A stretch of DNA of 37,840 nt from contig CAZDGN010000016.1 in assembly GCA_964505265.1 (NCBI GenBank), positions 1-37,840 on the forward strand, read 5' to 3'. The notes beneath the pieces were generated by a model, which was given only the letters and a program-made list of their open reading frames with translations, had not been told where the DNA came from and searched no databases. Shown here one piece after another: positions 18,582 to 26,562 of this stretch (within the stretch, counting starts at the first letter, position 1; every line of letters starts with the position of its first letter). The position numbers and the translations under genes were made by a program. The stretch comes from CAILUF01 sp964505265 (lineage in GTDB: Bacteria > Pseudomonadota > Alphaproteobacteria > Rickettsiales > UBA1997).

Positions 18582-19742
18582 ATGGAAAATACTAAACAAT
18601 TGGTGGTTCTACAAATTCTTCCAACATTGGAAAGTGGAGGGGTTGAACGCGGAACAATTGATATAGCTAAAAGCCTCAAGACAAAAAATTTTATACCAAT
18701 AGTGGTTTCTAGTGGTGGAATTCTGGTATACGAACTTAAGGAAGCTAAAATTAATCACATTCAACTCAATGTTAAATCTAAAAATCCTCTGACGATTTTT
18801 TTAAATATTGCTAAAATCGAAGAGATAATCAAGGAGTATAAGGTTGATATTGTTCATGTTAGATCAAGGGCGCCAATGTGGAGTGCCTATTTTGCCTGTA
18901 AAAGAACTAAGGCTCGACTGATTTCAACTGTTCACGGCACTTATTCTCTGAATTTTTTAAACTGGCAAATCTTTCCATTAAAAAAATTTTATAATTCAAT
19001 AATGCTGAAGGCTGAAACAATTATCGTGGTTTCAAATTACATTAAAAATTATTTACTTAGAAATTATCAAGGAGATTTTGCAAGCAATATCACCGTAATT
19101 CAGAGGGGAGTTGATCTTCGATATTTTAACGAAGAAAAAGTTTCAAAAAATCGTGTGATTGATTTAATAAAAAAATGGAATTTGCCAGAGGATAAAAAAA
19201 TTATTTTAATGCCCGCAAGGTTCACATCATGGAAGGGTCATGAGTTTTTAATAGATGCCTTAAAAAATGTTAAAAATGATTTCTTTTGTGTAATGGTTGG
19301 CTCTGATCACGGTCACAAAAATTATCGTAAAAAAATTGAGCAAAAAATTATTAAAGAAAATTTGGCGGGCAAAATTCGTATTGTTGGAGCTTGTAAAGAT
19401 ATGCCAGCTTGTTATAATTTAGCGCATTTTGTTATTGCTCCAAGTGTTCGCCCAGAGGCTTTTGGCAGGATTTCTATTGAGGCTCAAGCCTCTTCAAGAG
19501 TGGTTATCGCCACAAAAATTGGGGGTTCGCTTGAAACTATAATCGATGAAAAAACTGGATTTTTAGTCGAGCCTTTTGATGTTGAAGTTCTTAGTAATGT
19601 AATTGATAAAGTTTTGGAGATGAACAAAGAACAAACCGATGAAATTGGTCGGGCGGGAAGGAAAAATATTGAAGAAAATTTTTCTAATGATTTGATGTGT
19701 CAAAAAACCATTGATTTATATTTAAAATCCCTAAAAAGTTAG
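18582..19742 (+). CDS. GT4-family glycosyltransferase
   Basis: This 386-residue GT-B enzyme opens with LQILPTLESGGVERGTIDIA (about 10-29), the glycine-rich acceptor-domain loop of GT4. It ends with the donor-binding domain: ILMPARFTSWKGHEFLIDAL (about 206), IVGACKDMPACYNLAHFVIA, and PEAFGRISIEAQASSRVVIA followed by GGSLETI. The EAFGRISIEAQ stretch supplies the E-x7-E motif that contacts nucleotide sugar. There are no membrane helices, so it is cytoplasmic or peripheral. The acceptor is unknown, but similar enzymes build LPS core or surface polysaccharide. It follows purA by eight bases and is convergent with the phosphatase gene, with a 14-bp AT palindrome at 19751-19764 spanning the junction. 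Confidence 0.9.
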   Translation: MENTKQLVVLQILPTLESGGVERGTIDIAKSLKTKNFIPIVVSSGGILVYELKEAKINHIQLNVKSKNPLTIFLNIAKIEEIIKEYKVDIVHVRSRAPMWSAYFACKRTKARLISTVHGTYSLNFLNWQIFPLKKFYNSIMLKAETIIVVSNYIKNYLLRNYQGDFASNITVIQRGVDLRYFNEEKVSKNRVIDLIKKWNLPEDKKIILMPARFTSWKGHEFLIDALKNVKNDFFCVMVGSDHGHKNYRKKIEQKIIKENLAGKIRIVGACKDMPACYNLAHFVIAPSVRPEAFGRISIEAQASSRVVIATKIGGSLETIIDEKTGFLVEPFDVEVLSNVIDKVLEMNKEQTDEIGRAGRKNIEENFSNDLMCQKTIDLYLKSLKS

Positions 19743-19762
19743 GTTATAAAAAAATTGCAATT

Positions 19763-20551
19763 TTAAAATTTGTGAATAATTTTTAAAACTTCTTCGTGAA
19801 GTTTAGGTGTTGACGAAGCTAATAATTTTGTATTTGACTCTAGTTTTAATTCGTTTCCGTCCCAATCAGTAATTATACCACCAGCATTTTTGATTATCGG
19901 AATATGAGAAGCAAAATCGTAAATTTTTAACTCAGGCTCGATAATTAAATCCACAAAACCAGAGGCTAAGCAACCATAGGCATAACAATCACCACCATAA
20001 ACCACCCCGCCAATTTTTTGATATTTGGTAAGTCTGCATATTTTTTCAAAAATAATCTTATTTTCACCCTTAAAAAAGAAAGGTGAACTTGAGCTTAAAA
20101 CCGCATTTTCAATATTCTGGCAATTGCGAGTTTGAATTTTTTTGCCATTAAACCAAGAGCCATGATTATCAATTCCAACCCATCTTTCAGCATTAATTGG
20201 TTGATTAATTATTCCTAAAATAACTTTACTATTCTCAGTTAAGGCAATTAAATTTCCAAAAATCGGGCGACCTACAATAAAAGAGGAGGTACCGTCAATT
20301 GGGTCAATTATCCAAACATATTTAGCATCTTCTTGATGATTGCCATGTTCTTCGCCAATAATTCCGTGGTCTGGATAATGTAAAAAAATTTCCTGGCGAA
20401 TTTTTTCTTCAATTTCTTTGTCAGCAATAGTGACTGGCGAATCATCATCTTTAGCCATTTCTTGATTGTTGTTGCGATAATATTTTTTGGAAATTTCAGT
20501 AGCGATATCGGCAAGTTTGTTGGCAAATTTAATTAATTCATTATTTATCAT
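19763..20551 (-). CDS. Inositol monophosphatase family protein, probably HisN-type histidinol-phosphatase
   Basis: The 262-residue protein belongs to the Li+-sensitive, Mg2+-dependent phosphatase superfamily. It has GIIGEEHG (about 80, metal Glu), the core motif IDPIDGTSSFIVGRP (about 95-109), and the C-terminal GGDCYAYGCLASGFVDLI with IYDFASHIPIIKNAGG. The GGDCYAY.CLASG..DL pattern resembles HisN histidinol-phosphatases more than SuhB, which would place it in histidine synthesis; other His genes are not in the window. I chose ATG 20551 because the open frame extends 88 codons further upstream into the divergent thiolase with no family resemblance. The 70 bases to the thiolase start are a shared AT-rich promoter region. 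Confidence 0.87.
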   Translation of the reverse strand: MINNELIKFANKLADIATEISKKYYRNNNQEMAKDDDSPVTIADKEIEEKIRQEIFLHYPDHGIIGEEHGNHQEDAKYVWIIDPIDGTSSFIVGRPIFGNLIALTENSKVILGIINQPINAERWVGIDNHGSWFNGKKIQTRNCQNIENAVLSSSSPFFFKGENKIIFEKICRLTKYQKIGGVVYGGDCYAYGCLASGFVDLIIEPELKIYDFASHIPIIKNAGGIITDWDGNELKLESNTKLLASSTPKLHEEVLKIIHKF

Positions 20552-20621
20552 AAAATTTTTCGTGAAAGTTATTTTTTTTACTTTATAAATATACATAAAT
20601 ATTAAATTAATTTTAAAATAA

Positions 20622-21926
20622 ATGAAAGAAAGAATTGCAATAATTTCTGGTTTTCGCTCGCCAATGGGCAAAGCGGGCGGAGCTCTTAAAAACCTTAGTG
20701 CTAGCGATCTTGGAGCTAGAATTGCCAAGGAAGTTTTGCTTCGCTCAAATATCGATAATAAATTAATCGATGAAGTAATTATTGGTAATGTTGCCCAACC
20801 CGCAGATAGTGCCAATATTTCAAGAGTTATCGCCTTAAAAGCTGGCTTAAATAATGAGGTATCGGCTTATACGGTGCATAGAAATTGTGCCTCAGGTATG
20901 GAGGCTTTTACCACAGCTTTTGCCAAAATAAATGCTGGTTATGGAGATTTGATGATGGTTGGCGGGGTTGAGTCGATGAGTAATATTCCGCTTTTTTATG
21001 GAAAAAAAATGGTTGAAATTTTTACTAAATTAAGTAAAAGTAAAACTGCTTTGGAAAAGATTAGAAGCTTCAATGGCTTCAAATTTCATCATCTCAATCC
21101 AGTTCTTGGTTTGGTTCAGGGTTTAACCGACCCAATTTCTGGTTTGATTATGGGTTGTACCGCTGAAAATGTTGCTCGCGACTTATATATTACAAGGCAA
21201 GAGCAAGATGATTTTGCATTGAATTCGCATATAAAAGCCCAAAATGCTACTGCAAAAAATATTTTTAAGGCAGAGATTATTCCAATCTTTAATAATGATG
21301 AAAAAAATTCGCAAATGATTGAAGAGGACGAAGGAATTCGTAAAAATCAAAAAATTGAAGATTTGCAAAAATTAAAACCATATTTTGAAAAAGTTGCAGG
21401 TTCTGTTACTGTTGGCAATTCTTCACAAATTACCGATGGCTCAGCTTTTGCGTTGGTTGCCAAAGAAAGCTATGCCAAAAAATTGCAACAAGAATTTGGT
21501 TTTGAAATTTTAGGTTATCTAACTGAATTTGCATATGCAGGCTTAGAGCCATCAAGAATGGGTCTTGGTCCAGTTCATGCTACCAAAAAATTGCTGGATA
21601 AAACTAATTTAAAATTGAGCGATTTTGATTTAATTGAAATTAATGAAGCCTTTAGTGCCCAAGTCTTAGGATGTTTAAGAGCCTTCGCAAGCGAAGAATA
21701 TTGTCATGACCATTTTAACTTGTCGACCCCTCTTGGTGAAATTAACCCAGCAATTGTTAATGTTAATGGCGGAGCGATTGCACTTGGTCATCCAGTTGGT
21801 ATGTCGGGTGCTAGAATCATAATTCACTTACTTCGCGAATTAAAACGTCAAGGCAAAAATCGTGGTTTGGCGAGTCTATGCATCGGTGGTGGACAGGGTG
21901 GCGCATGTTTGCTTGAGGTTGATTAA
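20622..21926 (+). CDS. Acetyl-CoA C-acyltransferase (thiolase)
   Basis: This 434-residue thiolase has all catalytic elements: the nucleophile Cys89 in HRNCASGMEAF, the NEAFSAQVL motif near 344, the His in GGAIALGHPVGMSGAR near 390, and the second Cys in CIGGGQGGACLLE at the C-terminus. An extended loop between about residues 140 and 165 makes it longer than standard biosynthetic acetyl-CoA acetyltransferases (about 390) and more like FadI-type degradative thiolases (about 436). The direction (beta-oxidation or acetoacetyl-CoA formation) cannot be fixed from sequence. No partner hydratase/dehydrogenase gene is adjacent. Confidence 0.93.
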   Translation: MKERIAIISGFRSPMGKAGGALKNLSASDLGARIAKEVLLRSNIDNKLIDEVIIGNVAQPADSANISRVIALKAGLNNEVSAYTVHRNCASGMEAFTTAFAKINAGYGDLMMVGGVESMSNIPLFYGKKMVEIFTKLSKSKTALEKIRSFNGFKFHHLNPVLGLVQGLTDPISGLIMGCTAENVARDLYITRQEQDDFALNSHIKAQNATAKNIFKAEIIPIFNNDEKNSQMIEEDEGIRKNQKIEDLQKLKPYFEKVAGSVTVGNSSQITDGSAFALVAKESYAKKLQQEFGFEILGYLTEFAYAGLEPSRMGLGPVHATKKLLDKTNLKLSDFDLIEINEAFSAQVLGCLRAFASEEYCHDHFNLSTPLGEINPAIVNVNGGAIALGHPVGMSGARIIIHLLRELKRQGKNRGLASLCIGGGQGGACLLEVD

Positions 21927-21989
21927 AAAATGCTAGAAAAATTTATAGCAAATATTAAAATTATTAAAAACTAACCTAAATTTTATTTT

Positions 21990-22523
21990 ATGAATATTGA
22001 AAAAATCTCAATTGGAAAAGATGTTCCAAATAATGTAAATGTTATCATTGAAGTGCCAATGAATGCCGATCCAGTCAAATATGAAATGGATAAGGATAGC
22101 GGGGCAGTTTTTGTTGACCGCTTTATTGCCACCCCAATGTATTACCCTTGTAATTACGGTTTTATTCCGCATACTTTGTCTGAAGATGGCGATCCAGCTG
22201 ATGTTTTGGTAGTTTCTGATTTTGCTATAGTTCCAGGTGCAGTAATTGCGGTAAAGCCAGTTGGAGTTTTAATTATGGAAGATGAAAAGGGAATGGATGA
22301 AAAAATTTTAGCGGTTCCTGCGGTTAAACTCAACTCAACCTACGAAAAAATTGATGATATTTCTGAATTACCAGAAAGACTTATCAATAAAATCAAGCAT
22401 TTCTTCGAGCATTATAAAGATTTAGAAAAAGGCAAATGGGTTAAAGTTAAAAGCTTTGAAGGTGCCAATACCGCCAAAAAACTCATCAATGAAGCGGTGG
22501 AAAGATTTAACAAAGTCAAGTAG
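21990..22523 (+). CDS. ppa: Inorganic pyrophosphatase
   Basis: This soluble family I pyrophosphatase of 177 residues pulls biosynthetic reactions forward by hydrolysing PPi. Conserved sites include VKYEMDKDSG (Lys and Glu, about residues 29-38), DRFIATPMYYPCNYGFIPHT (about 43-62), and DGDPADVLVVSD (about 66-77), whose aspartates bind Mg2+; KGKWVKVKSFEG lies near the C-terminus. Length and start match bacterial Ppa. It is followed by a 355-bp gene-free stretch that carries nested palindromic repeats, the first of which could also serve as its terminator. Confidence 0.97.
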   Translation: MNIEKISIGKDVPNNVNVIIEVPMNADPVKYEMDKDSGAVFVDRFIATPMYYPCNYGFIPHTLSEDGDPADVLVVSDFAIVPGAVIAVKPVGVLIMEDEKGMDEKILAVPAVKLNSTYEKIDDISELPERLINKIKHFFEHYKDLEKGKWVKVKSFEGANTAKKLINEAVERFNKVK

Positions 22524-22551
22524 TTATATTAGCTTTGTTTAAAATGTTAAA

Positions 22552-22624
22552 ATGCTCACAACACTAGCCTTACCAAGCTCCCACGCTTTACGGGGGAGCT
22601 TAGAACCGTTAGTGTTGTGAGCAT
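22552..22624. repeat. Palindromic intergenic element, repeat family A (copy 1)
   Basis: The arms ATGCTCACAACACTA (22552-22566) and TAGTGTTGTGAGCAT (22610-22624) are a perfect 15-bp inverted repeat. Inside lies a second stem, AAGCTCCC (22575-22582) with GGGAGCTT (22594-22601), around an 11-base loop. The interior, read on the minus strand, has CGGTTCTAAGCTCCCCC, which matches CGGTTCTTAGCTCCCCC at 37498-37514 with one mismatch. The element is far more GC-rich than its surroundings. It follows ppa by 28 bases and may act as an RNA hairpin or terminator, but it lacks a clean T-run and looks like a dispersed repeat. Confidence 0.8.
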
Positions 22625-22693
22625 ATTTCAAAAATGGTATTTTTTAAAATTATTCGAAAAAAATTTAAGAGCATAAGCCCTCTCGCTCAGAGA

Positions 22694-22783
22694 GTAAAAT
22701 TTTCCTCTGGCAAAATTAGCGGTCTCATCACCCCCGCAAGGGGAGGGTAGTATTATCGCTAATTTTGCAAATGAAAATTTTAC
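22694..22783. repeat. Nested palindromic intergenic element, repeat family B (copy 1)
   Basis: Three nested inverted repeats share one centre. The outer pair is GTAAAATTTTC (22694-22704) with GAAAATTTTAC (22773-22783). The middle pair is GCAAAATTAGCG (22710-22721) with CGCTAATTTTGC (22757-22768). The core is CCCC (22732-22735), loop GCAA, GGGG (22740-22743), a GNRA-type tetraloop if transcribed. The 16-mer AGCGGTCTCATCACCC at 22718-22733 recurs exactly at 37605-37620. The remaining gene-free sequence between 22524 and 22878 is AT-rich linker with no gene that I can support. Confidence 0.8.
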
Positions 22784-22878
22784 CACCCCGAAAATCCGTA
22801 AAAAAATCGCTTGAGATTTAAACATATCTGTAAAAATATGAGTATCACAAGCGACAATAAAATATATTTTTTAAAGAA

Positions 22879-23532
22879 TTATTTTTTTGCTTCCTTTTTT
22901 TCTTCAGCTTTGGCAGGAGTTGCTACAGAAGCTGGATTTGCTGCAGCTTGAGCTGCAGGGGTTTCCTCTTCAGATTTGCCACGACCAACAATACTTGCAA
23001 TTAAAAAATTACCTTTTTTCTTTAAATTTACACCATTTGGTAATTTTAAATTATTGGCACGGAATTTTGATCCAACATGAAGCGATCCAACATCAGCTTC
23101 AATAAACTCTGGAATAGATTTTTCTCCATCGCATAATACACTAACTCTTCTTGCTACAACATGAAGAAAACCACCTTTTTTTAAGCCTGGAGATTTATCA
23201 TTATTGGTAAATTTAATTTTTGGTTGAGCAGGAATTGGGGCATTATCTAAGCACTGAATAAAGTCAATATGAACTGGAACATCAGATACTGGGTCAAGTT
23301 CAATTTTGTGAGCAATAACACGATTTTTTTTGCCAGAAATTTCAAGGTCAATAACACTATTTAATGCTAAACCTTTAGAATAATGTAATTCGAATTCTTT
23401 TAAATTAATGCTTAAATTAATGTTGCCGTTTTTAGAATAGATAATGGCAGGGATTCTGCCGATTCTTTTGATTTTTTTTGATGCCTGGGTCCCAAGATTT
23501 TCTCTGATTTCAGCTTGCAACAAGATTGACAT
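22879..23532 (-). CDS. rplY: 50S ribosomal protein L25/general stress protein Ctc
   Basis: This 217-residue two-domain L25 (TL5/Ctc type) binds 5S rRNA. The N-terminal L25 domain covers about residues 1-95, with RENLGTQASKKIKRIGRIPA and DPVSDVPVHIDF. The C-terminal beta-domain (about 97-185) contains KKGGFLHVVARRVSVLC. The protein ends in a low-complexity Ala/Lys/Glu tail of about 30 residues, common in alphaproteobacterial L25. A clear GGAGAG (minus strand, 23541-23536) precedes the ATG by three bases, one of the few Shine-Dalgarno sites in this window, consistent with high expression. pth, its usual follower in alphaproteobacteria, is absent; palindromic repeats follow instead. Confidence 0.95.
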   Translation of the reverse strand: MSILLQAEIRENLGTQASKKIKRIGRIPAIIYSKNGNINLSINLKEFELHYSKGLALNSVIDLEISGKKNRVIAHKIELDPVSDVPVHIDFIQCLDNAPIPAQPKIKFTNNDKSPGLKKGGFLHVVARRVSVLCDGEKSIPEFIEADVGSLHVGSKFRANNLKLPNGVNLKKKGNFLIASIVGRGKSEEETPAAQAAANPASVATPAKAEEKKEAKK

Positions 23533-23663
23533 ATACTCTCCAAATTTATTATGTTGTTATTATTTTAAATATCTATGGTCAAAAATTCTAAATTAAAAAA
23601 ATTTAACAAATCAAAAAGATATTTTTTAGAAGGCAAATATTTTATTGATATAAAAAAACAAAA

Positions 23664-24140
23664 TCAAGAGGATTTTAAATGTTTTTCAAGCTCTTTCAAA
23701 ACTTCATCGACATGACCTTTAACCTTAACATTGTTCCAAATTTTTAAAATTTTTCCTATTTTGTCGATTAAAATTGTTGTGCGATCAATGCCGATATATT
23801 TTTTACCAAACATAGATTTTTCTTTTAGTATTTCGTAGAGCTTACAAACATCTCCGTTTTCATCGGATAATAGAGGAATTGAAAGTTTGAATTTATTAAT
23901 AAATTTGCAATGACTTTCGACATTGTCACGAGAAATTCCGGCAATCACACAATCAAACTTTTCAAATTCTGGCAATTTTTTGCTGAAATCTTGGGCCTCA
24001 ATGGTGCATCCCGGGGTGTCATCTTTTGGATAAAAATATATTACAACAAATTTGCCTTTTAATTCCGATAAGTTAAAAAGACTTCCTTCATCGCTTGGTA
24101 GTGTAAATAAAGGAGCAGGGCTATTAATTTCAAGTGTCAT
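23664..24140 (-). CDS. bcp: Thioredoxin-dependent thiol peroxidase (Bcp/PrxQ peroxiredoxin)
   Basis: Bcp reduces hydrogen peroxide and organic hydroperoxides using thioredoxin. The 158-residue protein has the peroxiredoxin signature YFYPKDDTPGCTIEAQDF with the peroxidatic Cys in PGCT. The residue five positions later, where many Bcp have the resolving Cys, is not cysteine; the spacing is CTIEAQDF, so it may work as a one-Cys type. I start at ATG 24140 (MTLEINSPAPLF) because the 21 codons upstream overlap the trcR tail and match nothing. One base separates it from the trcR stop, which implies one transcript. It fits with the oxyR, dps and yaaA genes in the window. Confidence 0.94.
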   Translation of the reverse strand: MTLEINSPAPLFTLPSDEGSLFNLSELKGKFVVIYFYPKDDTPGCTIEAQDFSKKLPEFEKFDCVIAGISRDNVESHCKFINKFKLSIPLLSDENGDVCKLYEILKEKSMFGKKYIGIDRTTILIDKIGKILKIWNNVKVKGHVDEVLKELEKHLKSS

Positions 24141-24141
24141 A

Positions 24142-24696
24142 TTATTTTTTCTTGGTAGTTTTTGTTGTATTTTCTTCGGTTTTAATTTGTGAAATAATAT
24201 CATTAAATTGAGATTGGCTACATAAGCCTAGTAGAACCACATCTCTTGGTTTAATATTTTTCATATTCCAATGCGACTTGTTTCGAATGCAATCAATCAT
24301 GTTGTCGGTAGTGCCAATTAATTTTTTGATTTGTGAATTGGAAATTTCTGGGTAATATTTTAATAAAAAGGCGATGCCATCTGGCTTATCTTGACGACGA
24401 GCAATTGGAGTATATTTGCCTTGTTTTTGCGTTGGTTTAATATCAGCTCCAGATGATTTGTTGATGATTAAAGAAGATTGCGAATTGAGTTCGCATCTTT
24501 TAATTTCATCTTCCGAAAGCTGTCCAGACAAAACTGGATTTTGCCCAATTATGCCATTGGCAACATCGCCATCGGCAATGCCCTGAACTTCTAGTTCGTG
24601 CAAACCACAAAATCTAGCGATTTGAGCGAAGGTAAGTGAAGTATTTTCAACTAGCCAAACTGCGGTGGCTTTTCTCATCAATGGTAATTCTTGCAT
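24142..24696 (-). CDS. trcR: TrcR/DUF1013 family cell-cycle transcriptional regulator
   Basis: This 184-residue protein is a member of DUF1013, now named cell cycle transcriptional regulator TrcR, which is nearly confined to alphaproteobacteria. The N-terminus LPLMRKATAVWLVENTSLT and the following FAQIARFCGLHELEVQGIAD form a helix-turn-helix-like unit (about 5-43). The GIIGQNPVLSGQLSEDEIKR segment and the second helical region with PDGIAFLLKYYPEISNSQIK and NKSHWNMKNIKP are also characteristic. The C-terminus is a Lys/Thr-rich tail. Co-transcription with bcp, one base downstream, is likely. It is one of the best taxonomic pointers in the window. Confidence 0.92.
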   Translation of the reverse strand: MQELPLMRKATAVWLVENTSLTFAQIARFCGLHELEVQGIADGDVANGIIGQNPVLSGQLSEDEIKRCELNSQSSLIINKSSGADIKPTQKQGKYTPIARRQDKPDGIAFLLKYYPEISNSQIKKLIGTTDNMIDCIRNKSHWNMKNIKPRDVVLLGLCSQSQFNDIISQIKTEENTTKTTKKK

Positions 24697-24799
24697 TTTG
24701 AATTTAATTTTAATTTTTATATAGGATTTTAAAAAAATCTTTTTTAAAATATGATGTTAAACTTTAAATGACCAAACTTATAAAAGCAAGTATTCAATT

Positions 24800-25546
24800 A
24801 TGCTAATAATTTTATCGCCAGCAAAATCATTGGATTTTGAGACTAAATTTAGCCACCCAAAACCAACAAATGCATTTTTTGAAACCGAAAAAAACCAATT
24901 AATTAAGAATTTAAAAAAATTCTCGAGTAAAAATATACAAGATTTAATGGCAATAAGCGAGAATTTGGGGGAATTAAATTTTCACCGCTATCAAAATTTT
25001 GAAAATCAGCCTTTGCGCCCAGCAATTCTGGCTTTTGATGGCGATGTTTATGATGGCTTTAATAAACAAGATTTGCAAGAATCCGATTATAAATTTGCTC
25101 AAGAACATTTACGAATTTTGTCGGGTTTATATGGCTTACTTAAGCCTCTTGACCTGATTCAGCCTCACCGTCTTGAAATGGGTACGGATTTTAAAAAATT
25201 CAATTTTATTGTGAAAAATCTTTATGATTTTTGGCAAGAAAAAATTACTAATGAATTAAATAAAAGTTGCTATGAATATATTATAAACTTAGCTTCTCAA
25301 GAATATTTTAAGGCGGTTAATTCTAAAAAAATTAATAAAAAAATCATTGAAATTAGCTTTAAAGAAAAAAAACAGGGTCAATTTAAGGTAGTTGGTATTA
25401 GCTCTAAGAAGGCTCGAGGGATGATGGCAAATTTTGCAATTAAAAATAAAATTACCAAACCATCAGATTTACAAAAATTTAATCTTGAAAATTACAATTT
25501 TAATGAAGAGCTTTCAAGTGAGCAAAACTGGGTATTTTGTCGATGA
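24800..25546 (+). CDS. yaaA: Peroxide stress protein YaaA
   Basis: This 248-residue protein of the YaaA/DUF328 family begins MLIILSPAKSLDFE and contains PAILAFDGDVYDGF (about 76), LRILSGLYGLLKPLDLIQPH (about 109-128), the RLEMGT motif, NLASQEYFKAV, and KKARGMMANF near the C-terminus. In E. coli, YaaA limits intracellular iron and lowers Fenton damage under peroxide stress and is OxyR-induced. Here no OxyR site could be identified upstream. birA overlaps its stop as ATGA, so the pair is translationally coupled. Confidence 0.95.
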   Translation: MLIILSPAKSLDFETKFSHPKPTNAFFETEKNQLIKNLKKFSSKNIQDLMAISENLGELNFHRYQNFENQPLRPAILAFDGDVYDGFNKQDLQESDYKFAQEHLRILSGLYGLLKPLDLIQPHRLEMGTDFKKFNFIVKNLYDFWQEKITNELNKSCYEYIINLASQEYFKAVNSKKINKKIIEISFKEKKQGQFKVVGISSKKARGMMANFAIKNKITKPSDLQKFNLENYNFNEELSSEQNWVFCR

Positions 25547-26289
25547 TAAATGTTGAAAATTTTTATGTTGAAAATTTTTTAATCTTCAATTTAAACGAAG
25601 TTGAAAGCACCAATGATTTAGCTAAATCACTAATTAAAAATCAAAAATTACTGCCAAATCAAATTATTTTAGCAAAAACTCAAACCAAAGGCAGGGGCAG
25701 GCTGGATCGGCAGTGGCAGTCGCCTATTGGTAATTTATACTTTTCAATTTTTTTACAAAATAATTTGCCTTTAGCTAAAAATAATCAATTAAGTTTTGTG
25801 GCAAGTTGTGCTTTGAATCAGACAGTATCTAAAATAGCAAAAAACGATTTGCAAATCCAAAATAAATGGCCAAATGATCTATTGATAAATCAAAAAAAAG
25901 TGGCAGGAATAATGATTGAAGGCGAGTCAATTACCGATAATTTAACCAATATTATTGTTGGAATTGGAGTGAATTTGATGTCTCATCCGCAAAATTCATT
26001 ATTTTTGGCAAATAATTTGCAAGATTTAAAGATTAATATCACCCCAATAGAATTTTTAAAAATTTTTTTACCAGAATTTCAAAAAATATATAATATTTGG
26101 TTAAATTTTGGTTTTAAAAATATAAGAGAATTATGGTTAAAAAATGCTTATAAAATTGGCGAGGAAATTAAAATTAGTTGCTCTAAAATCAATGAAATTG
26201 GCATTTTTACTGGAGTGAGTGATGATGGTTGCATTATTTTAAATGCAAATAATATTGATAAAAAAATAAATTATGGGGATGTATCTTAA
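25543..26289 (+). CDS. birA: Biotin--[acetyl-CoA-carboxylase] ligase
   Basis: BirA activates biotin with ATP and attaches it to the biotin carboxyl carrier protein. The 248-residue enzyme lacks the N-terminal DNA-binding domain of E. coli BirA, as in most alphaproteobacteria, so it is not a repressor. It has ESTNDLAK (about 19-26), the biotinyl-AMP loop TKGRGRLDRQWQSP (about 49-62), NKWPNDLLI and KKVAGIMIEG, then a C-terminal SH3-like domain. I chose the ATG at 25543, which overlaps the yaaA stop by four bases, over a TTG two codons earlier. Confidence 0.94.
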   Translation: MINVENFYVENFLIFNLNEVESTNDLAKSLIKNQKLLPNQIILAKTQTKGRGRLDRQWQSPIGNLYFSIFLQNNLPLAKNNQLSFVASCALNQTVSKIAKNDLQIQNKWPNDLLINQKKVAGIMIEGESITDNLTNIIVGIGVNLMSHPQNSLFLANNLQDLKINITPIEFLKIFLPEFQKIYNIWLNFGFKNIRELWLKNAYKIGEEIKISCSKINEIGIFTGVSDDGCIILNANNIDKKINYGDVS

Positions 26290-26297
26290 AAAAGAAT

Positions 26298-26326
26298 TTG
26301 ACAGCTTAAAAAAAATGATTTAATTT
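26298..26326 (+). promoter_or_regulatory. Candidate sigma-70 promoter upstream of the small gene at 26351
   Basis: TTGACA at 26298-26303 is followed after 17 bases by TAATTT at 26321-26326. The -35 is a perfect consensus and the -10 is partial. It lies between the birA stop and a small gene that begins 24 bases after the -10, giving that gene a promoter separate from birA. AT-rich sequence makes partial -10 matches common, so only the -35 carries real weight. Confidence 0.4.
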
Positions 26327-26350
26327 TTTTTTAAAAAAACATATATAGAT

Positions 26351-26545
26351 ATGCAAAATCAATTACCAAAAATTCAATTTCCACTTACCGAAAATCAAAC
26401 CCAATCCTTGTCTAAAGAGGCTTTAGAAATCCTTGAAACCTTAGAGCAAATTGAAAATCATACAGCTGAGCTTCGCAAAAAAATTATGGCTGAAGTTAGT
26501 AAAAATCAAGTCGGAAATCTCCATCTAAATCTTGACGAAGTTTAA
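26351..26545 (+). CDS. Small hypothetical protein
   Basis: This is a 64-residue acidic-to-neutral protein without cysteines, signal peptide or membrane helix. Residues 14-50 (TENQTQSLSKEALEILETLE and on through the KKIMAEVSK region) are predicted helical with heptad-like Leu/Ile spacing, so a coiled coil or small helical hairpin is likely. I do not recognise a family. Codon choice resembles the neighbours and a promoter-like TTGACA lies upstream, so I consider it real. It is convergent with rsmD (17 bases between stops). Confidence 0.6.
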   Translation: MQNQLPKIQFPLTENQTQSLSKEALEILETLEQIENHTAELRKKIMAEVSKNQVGNLHLNLDEV

Positions 26546-26562
26546 AAAATCTTAACAAATTT

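Noticed and set aside
20552..20815. A longer N-terminus for the inositol-monophosphatase-family gene
   Set aside because: The extra 88 codons lie antisense to the thiolase start and read as an antisense shadow; the family begins at MINNELIKF.
22628..22825. A 65-codon open frame on the minus strand in the gap after ppa
   Set aside because: It lies entirely across palindromic repeat family B, its sequence is explained by the repeat, and it has no protein-like conserved features.
23575..23715. A 46-codon plus-strand frame in the gap between bcp and rplY
   Set aside because: It is Lys-rich, overlaps the 3' end of bcp in the antisense direction, and has no ribosome site, promoter or recognisable feature.
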